A stretch of 64,000 bases of DNA from Eleginops maclovinus (GCF_036324505.1 NC_086354.1:23158207-23222206), one strand, 5' to 3'; numbered from the stretch's first letter, positions 40,401 through 53,190 are shown. Notes: generated by a model from the letters alone, not told the origin. Numbers and translations: made by a program.

Positions 40401-40829
40401 CAGTGGTTGCAGAGGGGCGAGCTCAGCTGTTCAACAGATGTGTGGAAAGCTGTTTTTTGCAGTAATGAACACGTTTCCAACCTGCAACCTGCTTCTGAAG
40501 GAGTTCAACGATACACAATACGGGTCAACTAAAAATACATTCGTTTGGAATGCAAGTATTTAAGACCGAATCTCCCCAAATAACAATGTGTGTGTCTATG
40601 ATTGTACCAATACAACCTTTCAGGGACCCTTCTCTCTATTGGATAAACAAAACCAAACAATGCATGTCTGCGTTACCGACTCATCTTTTTAAAATTTCAA
40701 CCATGTTTACAAATGTAGGTGAACTGGGTTTAGCATTTTAGCATTTTGTGGATCCAAAGGAAACATCTGACTTTCTATGATACTGCACTCATTCATTTTG
40801 AGTTTTTAATCTGTGGCTTTGTGATGTGT
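37401..40829. other. Intergenic, no gene seen
   Basis: No recognisable exon. Frames of 96-114 residues (37828-38118, 39761-40105) lack known motifs and overlap others on the opposite strand. AT-rich throughout, with a (TA)-rich spot near 39805. Confidence 0.4.
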
Positions 40830-40885
40830 TTAGCCTAGCTTAGCACAAACATTATGAGCAGGGGGAAACTGCCAGTGTCTGTCAA
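40830..40885. repeat. Fragment of TTAGCTTAGCACAAA-type fish repeat
   Basis: AGCCTAGCTTAGCACAAA followed by GGGGGAAACTGCCAGTG. Related to 16095-16210. Confidence 0.4.
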
Positions 40886-41206
40886 AAATATTGGCAAACA
40901 AACTGATCCAATACTGAGTTCGGTGCACCTTGTTTCTTGTTAGCTGCCAAGGCACCAGTGCTATCATCAGTCACCTCTTTCCAGACATTTCTACTGTGTT
41001 GCTCACATTTCTGAAACACAAAGTGTATAATTTCTGTCCTTTGTATTTCATTAGAAATGTGTTCCACAGAAATGAACCATGCACTGGTACTTCTGAGATT
41101 CATTTTATCAGTCACCTGTCTTGAAAAGGTATCAAACATGCACGCTTACAACTTGTTTTTTTCATCTACAAATTCGACAAATGATTCAATTTCTGCACGA
41201 ATAAGA

Positions 41207-41288
41207 GCTGTGATGGCCGAGTGGTTAAGGCGTTGGATTAGAAATCCAATGGGGTCTCCCCGCGCAGGTTCAAACCCTGCTCACAGCG
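41207..41288 (+). tRNA. tRNA-Ser (AGA)
   Basis: Inserts serine at UCU/UCC/UCA-type codons after A34 modification to inosine. The 82-base sequence folds as a class II tRNA. The acceptor stem GCTGTGA pairs perfectly with TCACAGC, followed by discriminator G. The anticodon stem TTGGA/TCCAA encloses loop TTAGAAA, with anticodon AGA at 41240-41242. The long variable arm is TGGGGTCTCCCCGC and the T arm GCAGGTTCAAACCCTGC. The A box (TGGCCGAGTGG) and B box (GGTTCAAACCC) are canonical, and there is no intron. Unlike the tyrosine genes it has no T4 run in the next 50 or so bases, only TTT twice. The gene is single-copy in this window. Confidence 0.96.
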
Positions 41289-41661
41289 AATGCTTGCTTT
41301 GCTTTCCAGAGCTTTACACCCCAAAACAGGCCACATCTACCACTGGAAATATCTCAGCATCTGATATAGGCATTACAATGTTGGATCGTTCATGCTCCCC
41401 AGAGGAGAAGCCAGTTAAAACCTTTCCTTTCTTTCTATGAACTGACAGAAACTACACAACCTGCTCAGCCACTGCTCAGAGTGACCTAAACACTCAGCAG
41501 AAGTGTGTTATTTTTGGTCCTTGGTCTGCCAGAGGAGGCTAGATGGAGTCACATTGAGACAGGAGGTATGAAGTATGTGTAGTTTCTTTCCTTCCCCATC
41601 ATTCTGGCTACATGTGTACAGAAAGACATACAGTAGGGTATTTAATGTGGGGGCAATAGTG

Positions 41662-41737
41662 CTCTTTCATAGCGTTGTTGGTAGAAGGACTCTGCTGGAA
41701 ATCTTGAGGATGCTGGTTCAACTCCTGCTCAAAGAGA
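41662..41737 (+). pseudogene. Decayed tRNA-Tyr relic
   Basis: Aligns with the tRNA-Tyr genes over its length: TCTTTCATAGC for CCTTCGATAGC, GTTGGTAG, AAGGACT, then ATGCTGGTTCAACTCCTGCTC and AAAGAG for the 3' end. Six of seven acceptor pairs remain, but the anticodon region (ACTCTGCTGG) and D arm are degraded. It is followed by GGTTTTC. It lies about 5 kb from the array and 370 bp after tRNA-Ser. Confidence 0.7.
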
Positions 41738-44700
41738 AGGTTTTCATGTTCTTTAACCAAGGAATTTGGTAGAGAAACTCAGTGATAATCTGTGGTTGAC
41801 TCACACACATGTATCAGAGCAGTTTCAGTTTGAGTTTTACATTGTAAACATTTAGCTGATGCTCTTGAGAAACAGTAGCTATGAAAGGGAACATCAGGTC
41901 CCGATTCAGTATCTTGTTGAAGGTTGCAAGCACACAACAGATGCTGCTTGTTGAAACATTGTCTGTAGGACAGAATGAACTGAACACTGTTTGGATACAG
42001 TCAATCAGAGTTCATTTATATGACCCAATACCACACATTTCACATTTCTGAGATACACAATGACGAAAATAAAAAATGAAACTTAACTTTCCTCTTGGCG
42101 TGATAAACCTCTGATGTTTGAACAGCATGGAGCTACTTTCTTCTTCAATTTGATCTAGATGTATACATGTCAGTCTGGCTGTTACACTTTCGTCTATCAT
42201 TTGTTGCATAGCTTAATGATTGCAATTCTGGAGTTGAAGCTTTGTAATCTCTCTTAGGAACGTGTCAGTGCTGGAAATATTTCATAAACATCTGCTGCAG
42301 TTAGCTGACACTTATCCTCAGCAGCGTAGATTTCTAGGTTTTCTTACTGCAACGTTGAGGTGTTCCTTCAGGGATGTATATATGTAATTGTATGTGTGTG
42401 TTTGCCCTGTGTTGTTGTGTTCAGCCCGAGGGGACGGGAAGTGTCCGGGCAGGTTAGTGCCCTGGTCAGCCCGCTGTTTGCTGCTGTCCTGCTGCCAAAA
42501 GTATGGCTCTGTAGCGCTGGCGTCCAGCTACTGCAACACAAACTGTGCCAACACACTGCTGTCAGGCTGAAAACTGCATACCTGCAACATGGACACATTG
42601 AGTCATACCAACTTCCATTATTATTTCATAATCCATGACGGCAGGTAAGCTATTTGATTGAGAAACATTGGGATGGCAGGTCACAGTAACAGCTTCTATT
42701 TGCTCTGTTTTTCATGTCATTTTAATTGTATGTTTCTTTATATGTGTCCTCATTGATGAAGCACATGGAGCTGCTGTAATTCAAAAACAATTTCAGACGT
42801 GATTTGGCAATAAAGACGTATCGTTTTGCATCGTAGTGCTGATATATATCATAAAGTCATAGAAAGAATCCCGAGGAACACAAATCCTGTCATGGTACAA
42901 TCATGTAATGGTTTCAGTGTGCATTAAGCTCATGGGGTTCATCTTCAAAAAGGGTGCCTGTTGATTTGAACACTTCCAATTAAATGGTTGTAAATATACT
43001 TGTCACAATTAACCTGCCATAGGTATAGAAATGTGTGTATTCTTCCAAAACCACACTCTCTGATGTGCTGAAAATGAACTCCCTGTCATTTTAAAAAGTG
43101 TAGGTGTTAGTAATAATGAAGCTGCAAATTACCCCTGAATGCTTTTCATCAGAAACATGATGAGAAGTGGCTGCAGGACTGCAGACAGACGGCATGCAGG
43201 CACCTGAGATCTGAAGGGATGAGGGTCTGTGATCATATGAAGAGGGTCTGATGATACACCTGGACGTGGTTTAGGACTCATGTGGGCTGCAGCTTTTTTT
43301 TGTCTGAATGTTCTCATTTAATTTCAGTCCTCCCTGAAAATTCTGTCACAATTTCACACATTTTGAACAGTTTTTATCTTTCTAAACCAAGTAACCTTTT
43401 TATGAGTCATAAGATCAAGGACAAACAGAACAAGGAAACAGTATTAATGTGAATTTGAACAGAAATAGACGTTCTGAACACTCTCATTGCGACCTCTAGC
43501 TTCCTCCAGGTATTCAGTTTAAGAAACACAGCACCTTCTTTTAAACTATGAAGTCATTGAAAGGTGAATTTTACAGCAGAGCAACCATTTACTGTCTTTT
43601 ATTCGGAGTAGGGATAATTATACGTTCAAACTCAAACATGTTTTGGCCAAATTTCCACAGACGAGATGGCTCGCATGAATAATTACATGCCTTTTTGCCA
43701 ACAGTGTGTAATCTACCTGAAGCTCAAAAAATCTCAGTCCATGTCATAGCTCAAAGTTTTGATTTGAAAGTGAATCCTTATGGCTCAAACTGCAACACAA
43801 TTTGTTTAATCTATGACACCAAAACCAAGTCCCATGGCAGTGATAGTTACACAGATGTGGTTTGCTTTGGATTCAAACACAAGTGTGTGTTTACGGTGAG
43901 GAAGGGAAGCTGTCAGCTGTGTTGTTGTGTGGTCTTCCTCTCCTGGTCACCTGGACAGTCAGCATCTGAGGCGGAAAATGACGTCACTGCTAGGTCCAAA
44001 ACACAGCAATTCCATACCCAAATTAATTTAGAGCGTTATATTTTTTAAATGTAGTTGTATGTACAGCACTACAAACCCCTTTTTACAGTGAGTTTAGTAT
44101 TTCTGCAGCTTCAGTTCCTCTTTCCTTCACTTTTTAAACTACATCATTAAGTTTAACTAAGAATATGCAGAAACATACCAAAAAAAAAGCTTGGAAACTG
44201 TTTATTAATTTTTCTTTGAACGTTTTAGTTAAGTAACGTTTTTTAGATTGCACTACAAATGAATTACGCCTATGTTTATCTCCCTTTGCTTTCACACCTA
44301 TCATCTACTGTGAAATACATGCAGGCAAGATGAATGTGTTTGCTTTAGACTCATATGTGAAATTGATTAGGATATGATGTGTGCTGGTTTCAGAAGTGGC
44401 AGATCAAAAAACGGATTATTTGGGAGTACATACATGTGATAAACATCTGATGTTTGAACTGCATAGGGTTGCTTTAAATGCATTTATACATATTATGATA
44501 TCATTTGGAGGAAATAGAACAGAACTAATCCTTTCATCTCAGGATTTTTTGTCAATTAAAGTTATATCTACTCCCAAACTTTATCAAATATCCCTCCTTA
44601 AATTTCCCCTCCCTATTCAGACCACACACACTCATCTACCGGCTATATTTTATGTAAGACAAGACTTTCTCTTTAGTATCTGCTGTGTGCATGCAGAACC

Positions 44701-44979
44701 GTGAATGCACAGGATTAATAGTGTCTCATTCTAAAATAAAAACAACTTGTGTCATAAAACAGAAATTGCTGTCTGGAAAAACGTCTTCATGCTTCCAGAC
44801 AAAACTCACTTTATGACCACCCAGTCAGAGAAATTAAATTCACCACATTACAAAACCATGCCAGCCACTGAGTGCAGTTTACATGTCAGGAATAACCCAA
44901 CATCTTCTCTTTAACAGCATTAATGCAACACTGTGTGCAGATACAACTCAAATACAAAGCTCTGTCCTGGTGGAGAGGT
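41738..44979. other. Intergenic, no gene seen
   Basis: Contains a short ACATTTAGCTGATGCTCTTG fragment at about 41848 and a LINE-tail-like GGCAATAAAGACGTATCGTT at about 42808. Frames of up to 117 residues (43695-44048) have no recognisable domain. Confidence 0.4.
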
Positions 44980-45640
44980 TGGGGGAAAAAAGGGAGAAAG
45001 TAAGGAGAGATGAAGGCTACAATAAGAGGTAAAAACACAAGAAGAAGTAGAGATGAAATGAGAAGGCAAGCTGGGCTACCGCGAGGTGAAGAGAGGGAGA
45101 TATATGGAGAGATGAAGACGCCAGAGTAAAGGATATTAAAAGAGAAAAGGAGGAAGGAGAAGGCGGCAAGAAACGTGTAATGGAAAAAATGCAGGCAAGG
45201 AAACAGAAGAGAAATAGGCAGGTGGAAAACAGAAGGAGTGTACGGAGAAAAAGGAGCGTAAAAGAAAGGAAAAAATGCAAGAAAACAGGATATGAGGAGG
45301 CTAATGTGTACAGGAAGCGGTGGAGGAGAAAGGTGCGGGAGGGGAAGAAGGAGAGTGAAGGAGAAGTGGGCTGCTGAGAGGGCGACACTAAAGGTCAGGG
45401 AGAGCTGGGAAGGATTTCCAGCTCTCCCGCTTCCAACCCCGCTCCACGAGTCTGATGGGAAATCCCACAGAGAAGCCGCTGACCTTGAACAAAGAGGAGA
45501 GACGAGAGATGATATACTGAGAGAGTGAAGGTGAAGCAGTGAATTTCAGATAGGGAGATAAAGGGAAGAGACAGGAGACAAGGAAAGGGGATTTAGACGG
45601 GAAAGAAATCGTGATTGTTTTCATCGTTTGCTACAATAAA
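44980..45640 (+). repeat. Polypurine-rich stretch
   Basis: The plus strand is strongly enriched in G and A (GGAGAAAG, GAAGGAGAAGG, AGAGAGGGAG words) for about 650 bp. The minus strand therefore gives low-complexity S/F/L frames (for example 45017-45388) that are not genes. A 9-bp-arm palindrome GAGAGCTGG...CCAGCTCTC is at about 45400-45427. Confidence 0.7.
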
Positions 45641-47404
<1,764 letters not shown>

Positions 47405-47443
<39 letters not shown>

Positions 47444-47520
47444 GTGCGTGTGTGTTTGCCCCCTTTGTGTGTGTGTGTGTGTGTGTATTTGCACCCTTTG
47501 TGTGTATTGTTACTGTGTGT
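47405..47520. repeat. Interrupted (GT)n microsatellite
   Basis: Two GT blocks joined by a repeated linker, TTTGCCCCCTTTGTGTG and TTTGCACCCTTTGTGTG. Confidence 0.9.
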
Positions 47521-48003
47521 TTACGGCTCGTTAGTGTAGAAAAGGACTAAATGCAGCTGCAGGGAACAACACATTGAGGATTAATAGTCCATTTGCTGAT
47601 TAGAGGACGTTAACTATAGTTTCACTGAAAGACTGAGGACAGACGAGGAGATTACAAGTGAGACGACAAGTAGCCAGCTGCAGAAAACACACAATCAACA
47701 CACTCGCACAAGAACTACAGCAGCAAAATGTTTACTACTTACCTGGTTAAGTGAGTAGCTGTCTATTGCATTAATGATATTGAAATATGGAAGATAGAGT
47801 TAAAGAGATTGGGAGTAACAGCACAGAAGAGTTATTGAGAAATACTAAAATAACCAGCTTGTAAGATCGGCTTCTGGGCTATCCAATAAAATAAATATCA
47901 GGCAATCAAAATCCTGTTCATGCTTATCCTTAATACTTTATGAATGTATTGTTGATGTTTGAGTGTCACTGTGCAGACTGATGCATGTTTGACTGGAAGG
48001 CAT
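47521..48003. other. Intergenic, no gene seen
   Basis: Unique sequence without recognisable features. Confidence 0.35.
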
Positions 48004-48043
48004 GGGTTAGGGTTAGGGTTAGGGTTAGGGTTAGGGTTAGGGG
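48004..48043 (+). repeat. Interstitial telomere repeat (TTAGGG)n
   Basis: Six perfect GGGTTA units ending in GGGG. Vertebrate telomere sequence in an internal position. Confidence 0.95.
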
Positions 48044-48114
48044 TCTGCTGCAAAGGGATTTTTTTGCTGTGCTCATATGAGTTTCACACTCATGTAATTT
48101 TGAGGTAAGGACGT

Positions 48115-48215
48115 CATGATTCAAATCAAAAATCTAATCAAATGTAATTTATATAGCCCAATATTACAAAACACATTCGCATCAGGGGGTTTTACAGACC
48201 AACAAACATGAATGA
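48115..48215. repeat. Dispersed retroelement tail fragment
   Basis: TAATTTATATAGCCCAATAT followed by ATTACAAAACACATTCGC and AGGGGGTTTTACAGAC is a recognisable form of a widespread fish repeat (TTTATATAGCCCAATATCAC family). Confidence 0.55.
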
Positions 48216-48224
48216 CAATGTACA

Positions 48225-48228
48225 AATA

Positions 48229-48260
<32 letters not shown>

Positions 48261-48275
48261 TGTGTTTGTGTGTGC
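48225..48275. repeat. (GT)n microsatellite, interrupted
   Basis: GT repeats with an A and a TT interruption. Confidence 0.9.
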
Positions 48276-48381
48276 TCTGTCCAGATCTTTTCCTTTCCCT
48301 TGCTAATCATCCACATCTCCATTCCTCTTCCTTTTCCTCACTGTCTCCTTCAATGTACCTCCAATTCTCTATCTCAAACAC

Positions 48382-48506
<125 letters not shown>

Positions 48507-48777
48507 CCACATGTGGTTAAGTGTGTTCTCCCTCAGTCTGCTGCTCTGGTGTGAGAGGTGGGTCTGGGTAATGATCGGCCGGCTGCTGCTCTGCGTCCGT
48601 CCCGTTGGAGAGGAAGGACCCGGCTGCTGACGCTGAGGCGACTTCTCTCGGTGGGGAAGCTGGCCAGAGACGCAGCATCTTTAAAAGGATTTAGCTCAGC
48701 TGAGCGTGAAATCCCAATCTCTCATGGAGGATATCCTCATTTAAACAGATGTTAACACAGCCACCTGGCAGCAGGAG

Positions 48778-48778
<1 letters not shown>

Positions 48779-48832
<54 letters not shown>
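48779..48832. repeat. (GT)n microsatellite
   Basis: About 25 GT units. Confidence 0.97.
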
Positions 48833-48833
<1 letters not shown>

Positions 48834-49284
48834 ACATGATGGCTGTGACGTCTGTTTGCTGTGCATATGATCGAAAGACACACATAGCCAACAATATACC
48901 TGCAATATGTACATGCAATAAGATGTGATTCTTTGTACTTTTACTCCTCTACATGTTTTTAATCCCTTTAGTTGCTAGGCAGATTAGGATTAATGATGGT
49001 AAATATAATCTCCCTTAAATCAGACTTTAGTTCACCTGCAGTAAATCCAGCAGCTACCCTGCAGTATACAAAGCCATTCAAACTAGCTGCACCTTTACCA
49101 GCTCTGAGAACACTTTAATGATCAATCATTATAAAACATATCAGAGATATTATTCTGAAATGGACCAATCAGACAATGAGTACTTTTACTGTCGCTACTT
49201 TAAGTACATTTAGAGGAGAGTACTTTCTACTTTCACTGGAGGAACATTTAGAATACTTTTACTGTGACAGAGTATTCCTACACT
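48833..49284. other. Intergenic, running into a dispersed repeat
   Basis: From about 49175 the words AGAGGAGAGTACTTTCTACT, ACATTTAGAATACTTTTACT and GTGACAGAGTATTCCTACAC belong to a common fish repeat whose following segment has been tandemly amplified in the next feature. Confidence 0.45.
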
Positions 49285-49725
49285 CTGGTACTTCTACTTT
49301 ACTCAAGTACAAGACCTGAGTACTTCTACTTTACTCAAGTACAAGACCTGAGTACTTCTACTTTTACTAAAGTACAAGATCTGAGTACTTCTACTTTTAC
49401 TCAAGTACAAGATCTGAGTACTTCTACTTTTACTCAAGTACAAGACCTGAGTACTTCTACTTTTACTCAAGTACAAGATCTGAGTACTTCTACTTTTACT
49501 CAAGTACAAGATCTGAGTACTTCTACTTTTACTCAAGCACAAGACCTGAGTACTTCTACTTTTACTCAAGTACAAGATCTGAGTACTTCTACTTTTACTC
49601 AAGCACAAGATCTGAGTACGTCTACTTTTACTGTAACAGAGTATTCCCTCCACTCTGGTACTTCTACTTTTACTCAAGTTCTGAGTACTTCTACTTTTAC
49701 TCAAGTACACGATCTGAGTACTTTG
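49285..49725. repeat. 33-bp minisatellite
   Basis: About 12 copies of a 33-bp unit built on GAGTACTTCTACTTTTACTC and AAGTACAAGATCT, with GATCT/GACCT and AAGTA/AAGCA variants. At about 49630-49670 the flanking TGTAACAGAGTATTCC...CACTCTGG segment recurs, so the array also duplicated part of its parent repeat. Since 33 is divisible by 3, it stays open for 164 residues on the plus strand and 148 on the minus. Not taken as coding. Confidence 0.92.
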
Positions 49726-50303
49726 TGCAGCTTCCAGAAGATCCATCACAGACAGTGATATATTCTGCAGGACTTTATGGGATACAAACAGAGTAGAATT
49801 AGGAGATTTTTGTTTTTAAAAAGAACGTTTTTGCAGAACCTGTTTTTTACTTGTTGATCAGGCACATAAACACACATCCCCTGAGAGTGCAGTATCAGTG
49901 TATAACGACTCTACATATAACATGTTTCACTGCAACTTGTCTCCTGTTGCACCGTGTGGAAGGGATCAGATATCGCCAACGAAACTGAAAAGAGATAAAG
50001 GATAAAAGGTACCTGACGTTCACTTGACCCATCCATTGTTACTGTTTCTGGCACCATGCATTACAACATAAACAGCATTGAAAAAACACACAAGAGCACA
50101 CGGGATAATATGACATGTTGATAAAGAGCCTGTAGGGGGTCTGCTGCTGTCGGGATGAAACAGGAAGCAGAGGGAAGGAAGCTGTGACACAGACATCAGC
50201 GTGTTGCTGTCAGTGCTCTGCGGCGTGTGTCGGCTCTGTGCCGAGGGAGAGGGGAACCCCGCTGAGAGGAAAGTCCACTGAACAGCTCATCACACACCAG
50301 TGT

Positions 50304-50308
<5 letters not shown>
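49726..50308. other. Intergenic, no gene seen
   Basis: Unique sequence without recognisable features. Confidence 0.35.
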
Positions 50309-50399
<91 letters not shown>

Positions 50400-50438
50400 A
50401 AGACAGAGAGGGAATTCAGAGCTGCTGCTGCTGCTGCT
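50309..50438. repeat. (GT)n, (GA)n and (CTG)n simple repeats
   Basis: (GT)n at 50309-50385, (GA)n at 50386-50400 and a short (CTG)n at 50421-50438. Confidence 0.95.
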
Positions 50439-50819
50439 ATAATTCATCACAGCTCTTCATGATGTACTCCCACACACTGCTGCTCTCTGCGGGCACGATG
50501 TTCGTCTGCACACAGTCGTGGTTGTTGCTGAGTGATTACTTCAACGCTTCATTTACAATGAACATGCCTAGATACTTCGAAGGTAATGCAGTTCACGTGT
50601 TTACAATTCAAAGTATTGGAGCTTTCCTTTCCTGAAACAGGCCTACATCCTGCGTCAGGTTAGAGGGACTGCACTCCATTGTCACTCTTTTTTTATACCA
50701 TTTATTTTGCCCCTCATACCCATTTTTTCTACTGAAATGAGTTAAGTTCTTGTACCATGCTGAAGCTATAGTTTGATTGCAGTTGGTTGAACTTGCAAAC
50801 CACTTACAGAACCAGTTTG
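50439..50819. other. Intergenic, no gene seen
   Basis: Short hydrophobic frames near 50460-50635 resemble nothing known. Confidence 0.35.
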
Positions 50820-51180
50820 CTTTTCCACCAACCAGAGCCTGAGAGGAACCACGTAATGACGTCATCGTTTACGTCCCTGCAGCGCCAGCGTGAAAACCCT
50901 CGAGCAGAACAACAGGGGCGGAAGTGGCAGAGGCAGATTGAGTTTGTAAGCATGACCTGTTCAACTCTATACCTTTCTCCAGAAGTGAGAAGTTGTAGAA
51001 TGAATCATATCAGGCTCAAAGACGAATGAAAACCAACACACACCCTAACAACACCATTGCTAGAGTGTTAGCCAACGGGGCTCGTGCTCGACCAGCCCCA
51101 GCCGAGCAGACTGTTGGTCACTGCGTAGAACCAGGTTTTGGGGCCGAGATGTGGAAGTGGAAACAGGGAAAAGTGGTTTG
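50820..51180. repeat. Possible dispersed element carrying a perfect CRE
   Basis: The block runs from GAACCAGTTTGCTTTTCCAC to GGAAAAGTGGTTTG, two ends that are roughly inverse, and contains the cAMP-response palindrome TGACGTCA at 50857-50864. It looks like a MITE-type repeat, but no second copy is present in the window to confirm this. Confidence 0.35.
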
Positions 51181-52231
51181 AAATCGTCTCCAAATGTAAC
51201 ATTCAGAAAGTATTCCCCGTGTTTACTGATGGAGAAAACAAATGTTTGTGGTGCACATCTGATGTCAATTTAACCACACTTTTCGCTGTGGATTGATGTG
51301 ACTGCACTTATCTCTAGCAGCGGCAAATGAACTTCTTCTGAAATGTCCAAATTGACCAATCAGAATTGAGTATTCAACTAAGTGCCCCTATGGTAATGAA
51401 GGCAATAAACTCATGCAGCTAGTAGGCCTACAGAAAAAAGCAGGAAGATGCGTGGCTTTCCAAAAAAACCTCCTTCTGCTCCCTCTTCCCTTCCCAGCTT
51501 CCTCCTCCCCTTCCTGGTCTGTTTGCTGGCTCTCTGCTCTGTTCAGGGTCAGCGGCTGCTCGGTGGGACTTCCCACCAGAGGGGTGAATCTATGTGGCCG
51601 GCAGGAGCTTTATTGGACCCTGTAAGACTGTCTCTGCAGGCAGCCGGCAGAGCACTGTCCCCCTCCCCTCCCCTCCCCTCCCCTCTTTTATAGGTGAACA
51701 AGGACCGAACCGCACTTAGGAAGTGAACTGTGGAGCATTTATTCCTCAAGTTAATCTGTAGTGCAGAACAATGACGTTCGAACCTGGGTGGCACCAATTA
51801 CTCTGCACACACTTCCTCTCACAGCTGAATGAAGGCATGCACACTTATCTGAGATGTAGGAAGTGGCATGATGTTACATAATCCAATCTACCTTATCAAC
51901 GTTTCCCATTTTCTAATCTTAGCAGACAATCTGAATTTAAACTTCCATGGTGCTGCCGCTCCTCCGATGCAATTTAGATAGCTCCCCCCACGAGGAATGG
52001 CTTCTCAGCAGACTACCTCACCTCACCTGCGCTCTGTCGTAGATTTTTGGAGATCCTCATCTCCACTTCTTTCTGCACTTCCTCAATCTGCAACTCATGA
52101 CCTTCAATCTCTCTCCATCCCATAATTCCTGTTGTTCCCCAATGCAATGAGGTAATGCCCACATAGATACATTCACTTGACAAGATTTTCCAAGTCCTGC
52201 TTATCTCTGAACAGTTTAAAATGTAAATATA
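51181..52231. other. Intergenic, no confirmed gene
   Basis: The C/T-rich strip 51465-51545 produces a signal-peptide-like frame (51448-51693) that I rejected. Positions 51541-51580 share 35 of 40 bases with the minus strand of 45451-45490. A (CCCCT)n tract is at 51658-51685. Confidence 0.4.
51658..51685 (-). repeat. (CCCCT)n tract with quadruplex potential
   Basis: Five C-tracts separated by single T. The minus strand reads GGGGA repeats. Confidence 0.85.
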
Positions 52232-52554
52232 AAGAGGCCCTATTCTGCTTTTATGGGTCGGTTCCCTGTCCTGTGGGGTGTTCTGTAGGTTTTAGTGCAT
52301 GTGAATGGTCTGCAAATGCTAAAATCCTGCCTGAAGTGCCTCCATTGGACTCCCTTGTCTTCTTCCGGAACATAGTGACATCACTACTGAACACTCGCAG
52401 TTGTTTTGGACAGCGCTCCAACACATTGTAAGTCATAGGCGAAGGGGCGGGACATCTCAAAACAGTTGACCAATCACAACAGAGCTAATGAAGCAGTTTT
52501 TGAACACAAAATAGAGGCACAAATATTACCTGAAAATGAACACAATATGTCCTA
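52232..52554 (+). mobile_element. Dispersed MITE-like element, copy 2
   Basis: Runs from GAGGCCCTATTCTGCTTTTA to CCTGAAAATGAACACAATAT. Shares TTTTAGTGCATGTGAATGGT/CTGCAAA, CATAGTGACATCACTA and GGGGCGGGACATCTC with the copy at 60693, and GCGCTCCAACACATTGTA with the one at 7494. About 320 bp, no transposase. Confidence 0.65.
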
Positions 52555-52899
52555 ATCACATACTTTAACACGAGCATAATGTATCATACATGTTTGTCTA
52601 AGTGGAAAGAACATTAAAGTGTATTCTAACTCCTTCTGTATATTTGATATTGTGTTTTCTATAGATACTGAATAGATATTTATATTTCCACTGTTCATAT
52701 GTATATTTGTAGTTATTGAAGACATATTATTTAAAAAAATCCCAACTTGGGATCACTAACGTACATCTATTCTGTTCTAATTTGTTTAACTCACTTATTA
52801 ATGAGCAGCTTTATATGAACCCCACCATCACCCATGAGAGGAGGAGGATGAGGAGGAGGATGAGGAGGAAGAGCAGAGTCACGTGACTCTTTATATTTA
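52555..52899. other. Intergenic, no gene seen
   Basis: AT-rich, with a (GAGGAG)n-type purine run at about 52838-52872. Confidence 0.4.
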
Positions 52900-53190
52900 T
52901 CTGTCTGTGTTGCAGCGTTGCCATAATGGAATGAGAAAATGACAAAGCCATTTTGGGTTAATTAGGGACTTGACCCCGTGGAGAAACAGGCTCCCGGTTT
53001 ATCTCGTGCTCTAACAAGCGTACGGCTAACTGCCGCTTAAAACACTTATTTACATTTAGAGTGAATCTCCTGGCCCCGGCTACCCTGGACAGGAGCTTTA
53101 TGAGTCACAGTTAAAAAGAAACAAATGCGTTTAAGTGGCGGCTTTTTAAAAAGTAATTAACCCATTTGTTTTAAATGTCACGGTTCGTGA
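52900..53190. promoter_or_regulatory. Candidate non-coding regulatory block
   Basis: Non-repetitive block with GGTTAATTAGGGACTTGACC (from about 52956), TGAGTCA (AP-1 type, 53101-53107) and AAGTAATTAACCCATTTG (from about 53151). No coding potential. Regulatory role is inferred from motif content. Confidence 0.25.

Noticed and set aside
45017..45388. 123-residue hydrophobic minus-strand frame
   Set aside because: Low-complexity S/F/L composition produced by the polypurine plus strand.
48004..48043. Chromosome end
   Set aside because: Only six telomere units, followed by ordinary intergenic DNA on both sides.
49264..49758. Reading frames of 164 and 148 residues on opposite strands
   Set aside because: Explained by the 33-bp minisatellite (11 codons per unit).
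51448..51693. 81-residue frame starting with a signal-peptide-like hydrophobic stretch and a nearby GTAAG donor
   Set aside because: The hydrophobic part comes from a C/T-rich strip, no mature protein family is recognisable, and a similar segment at 45.4 kb lies in low-complexity DNA.
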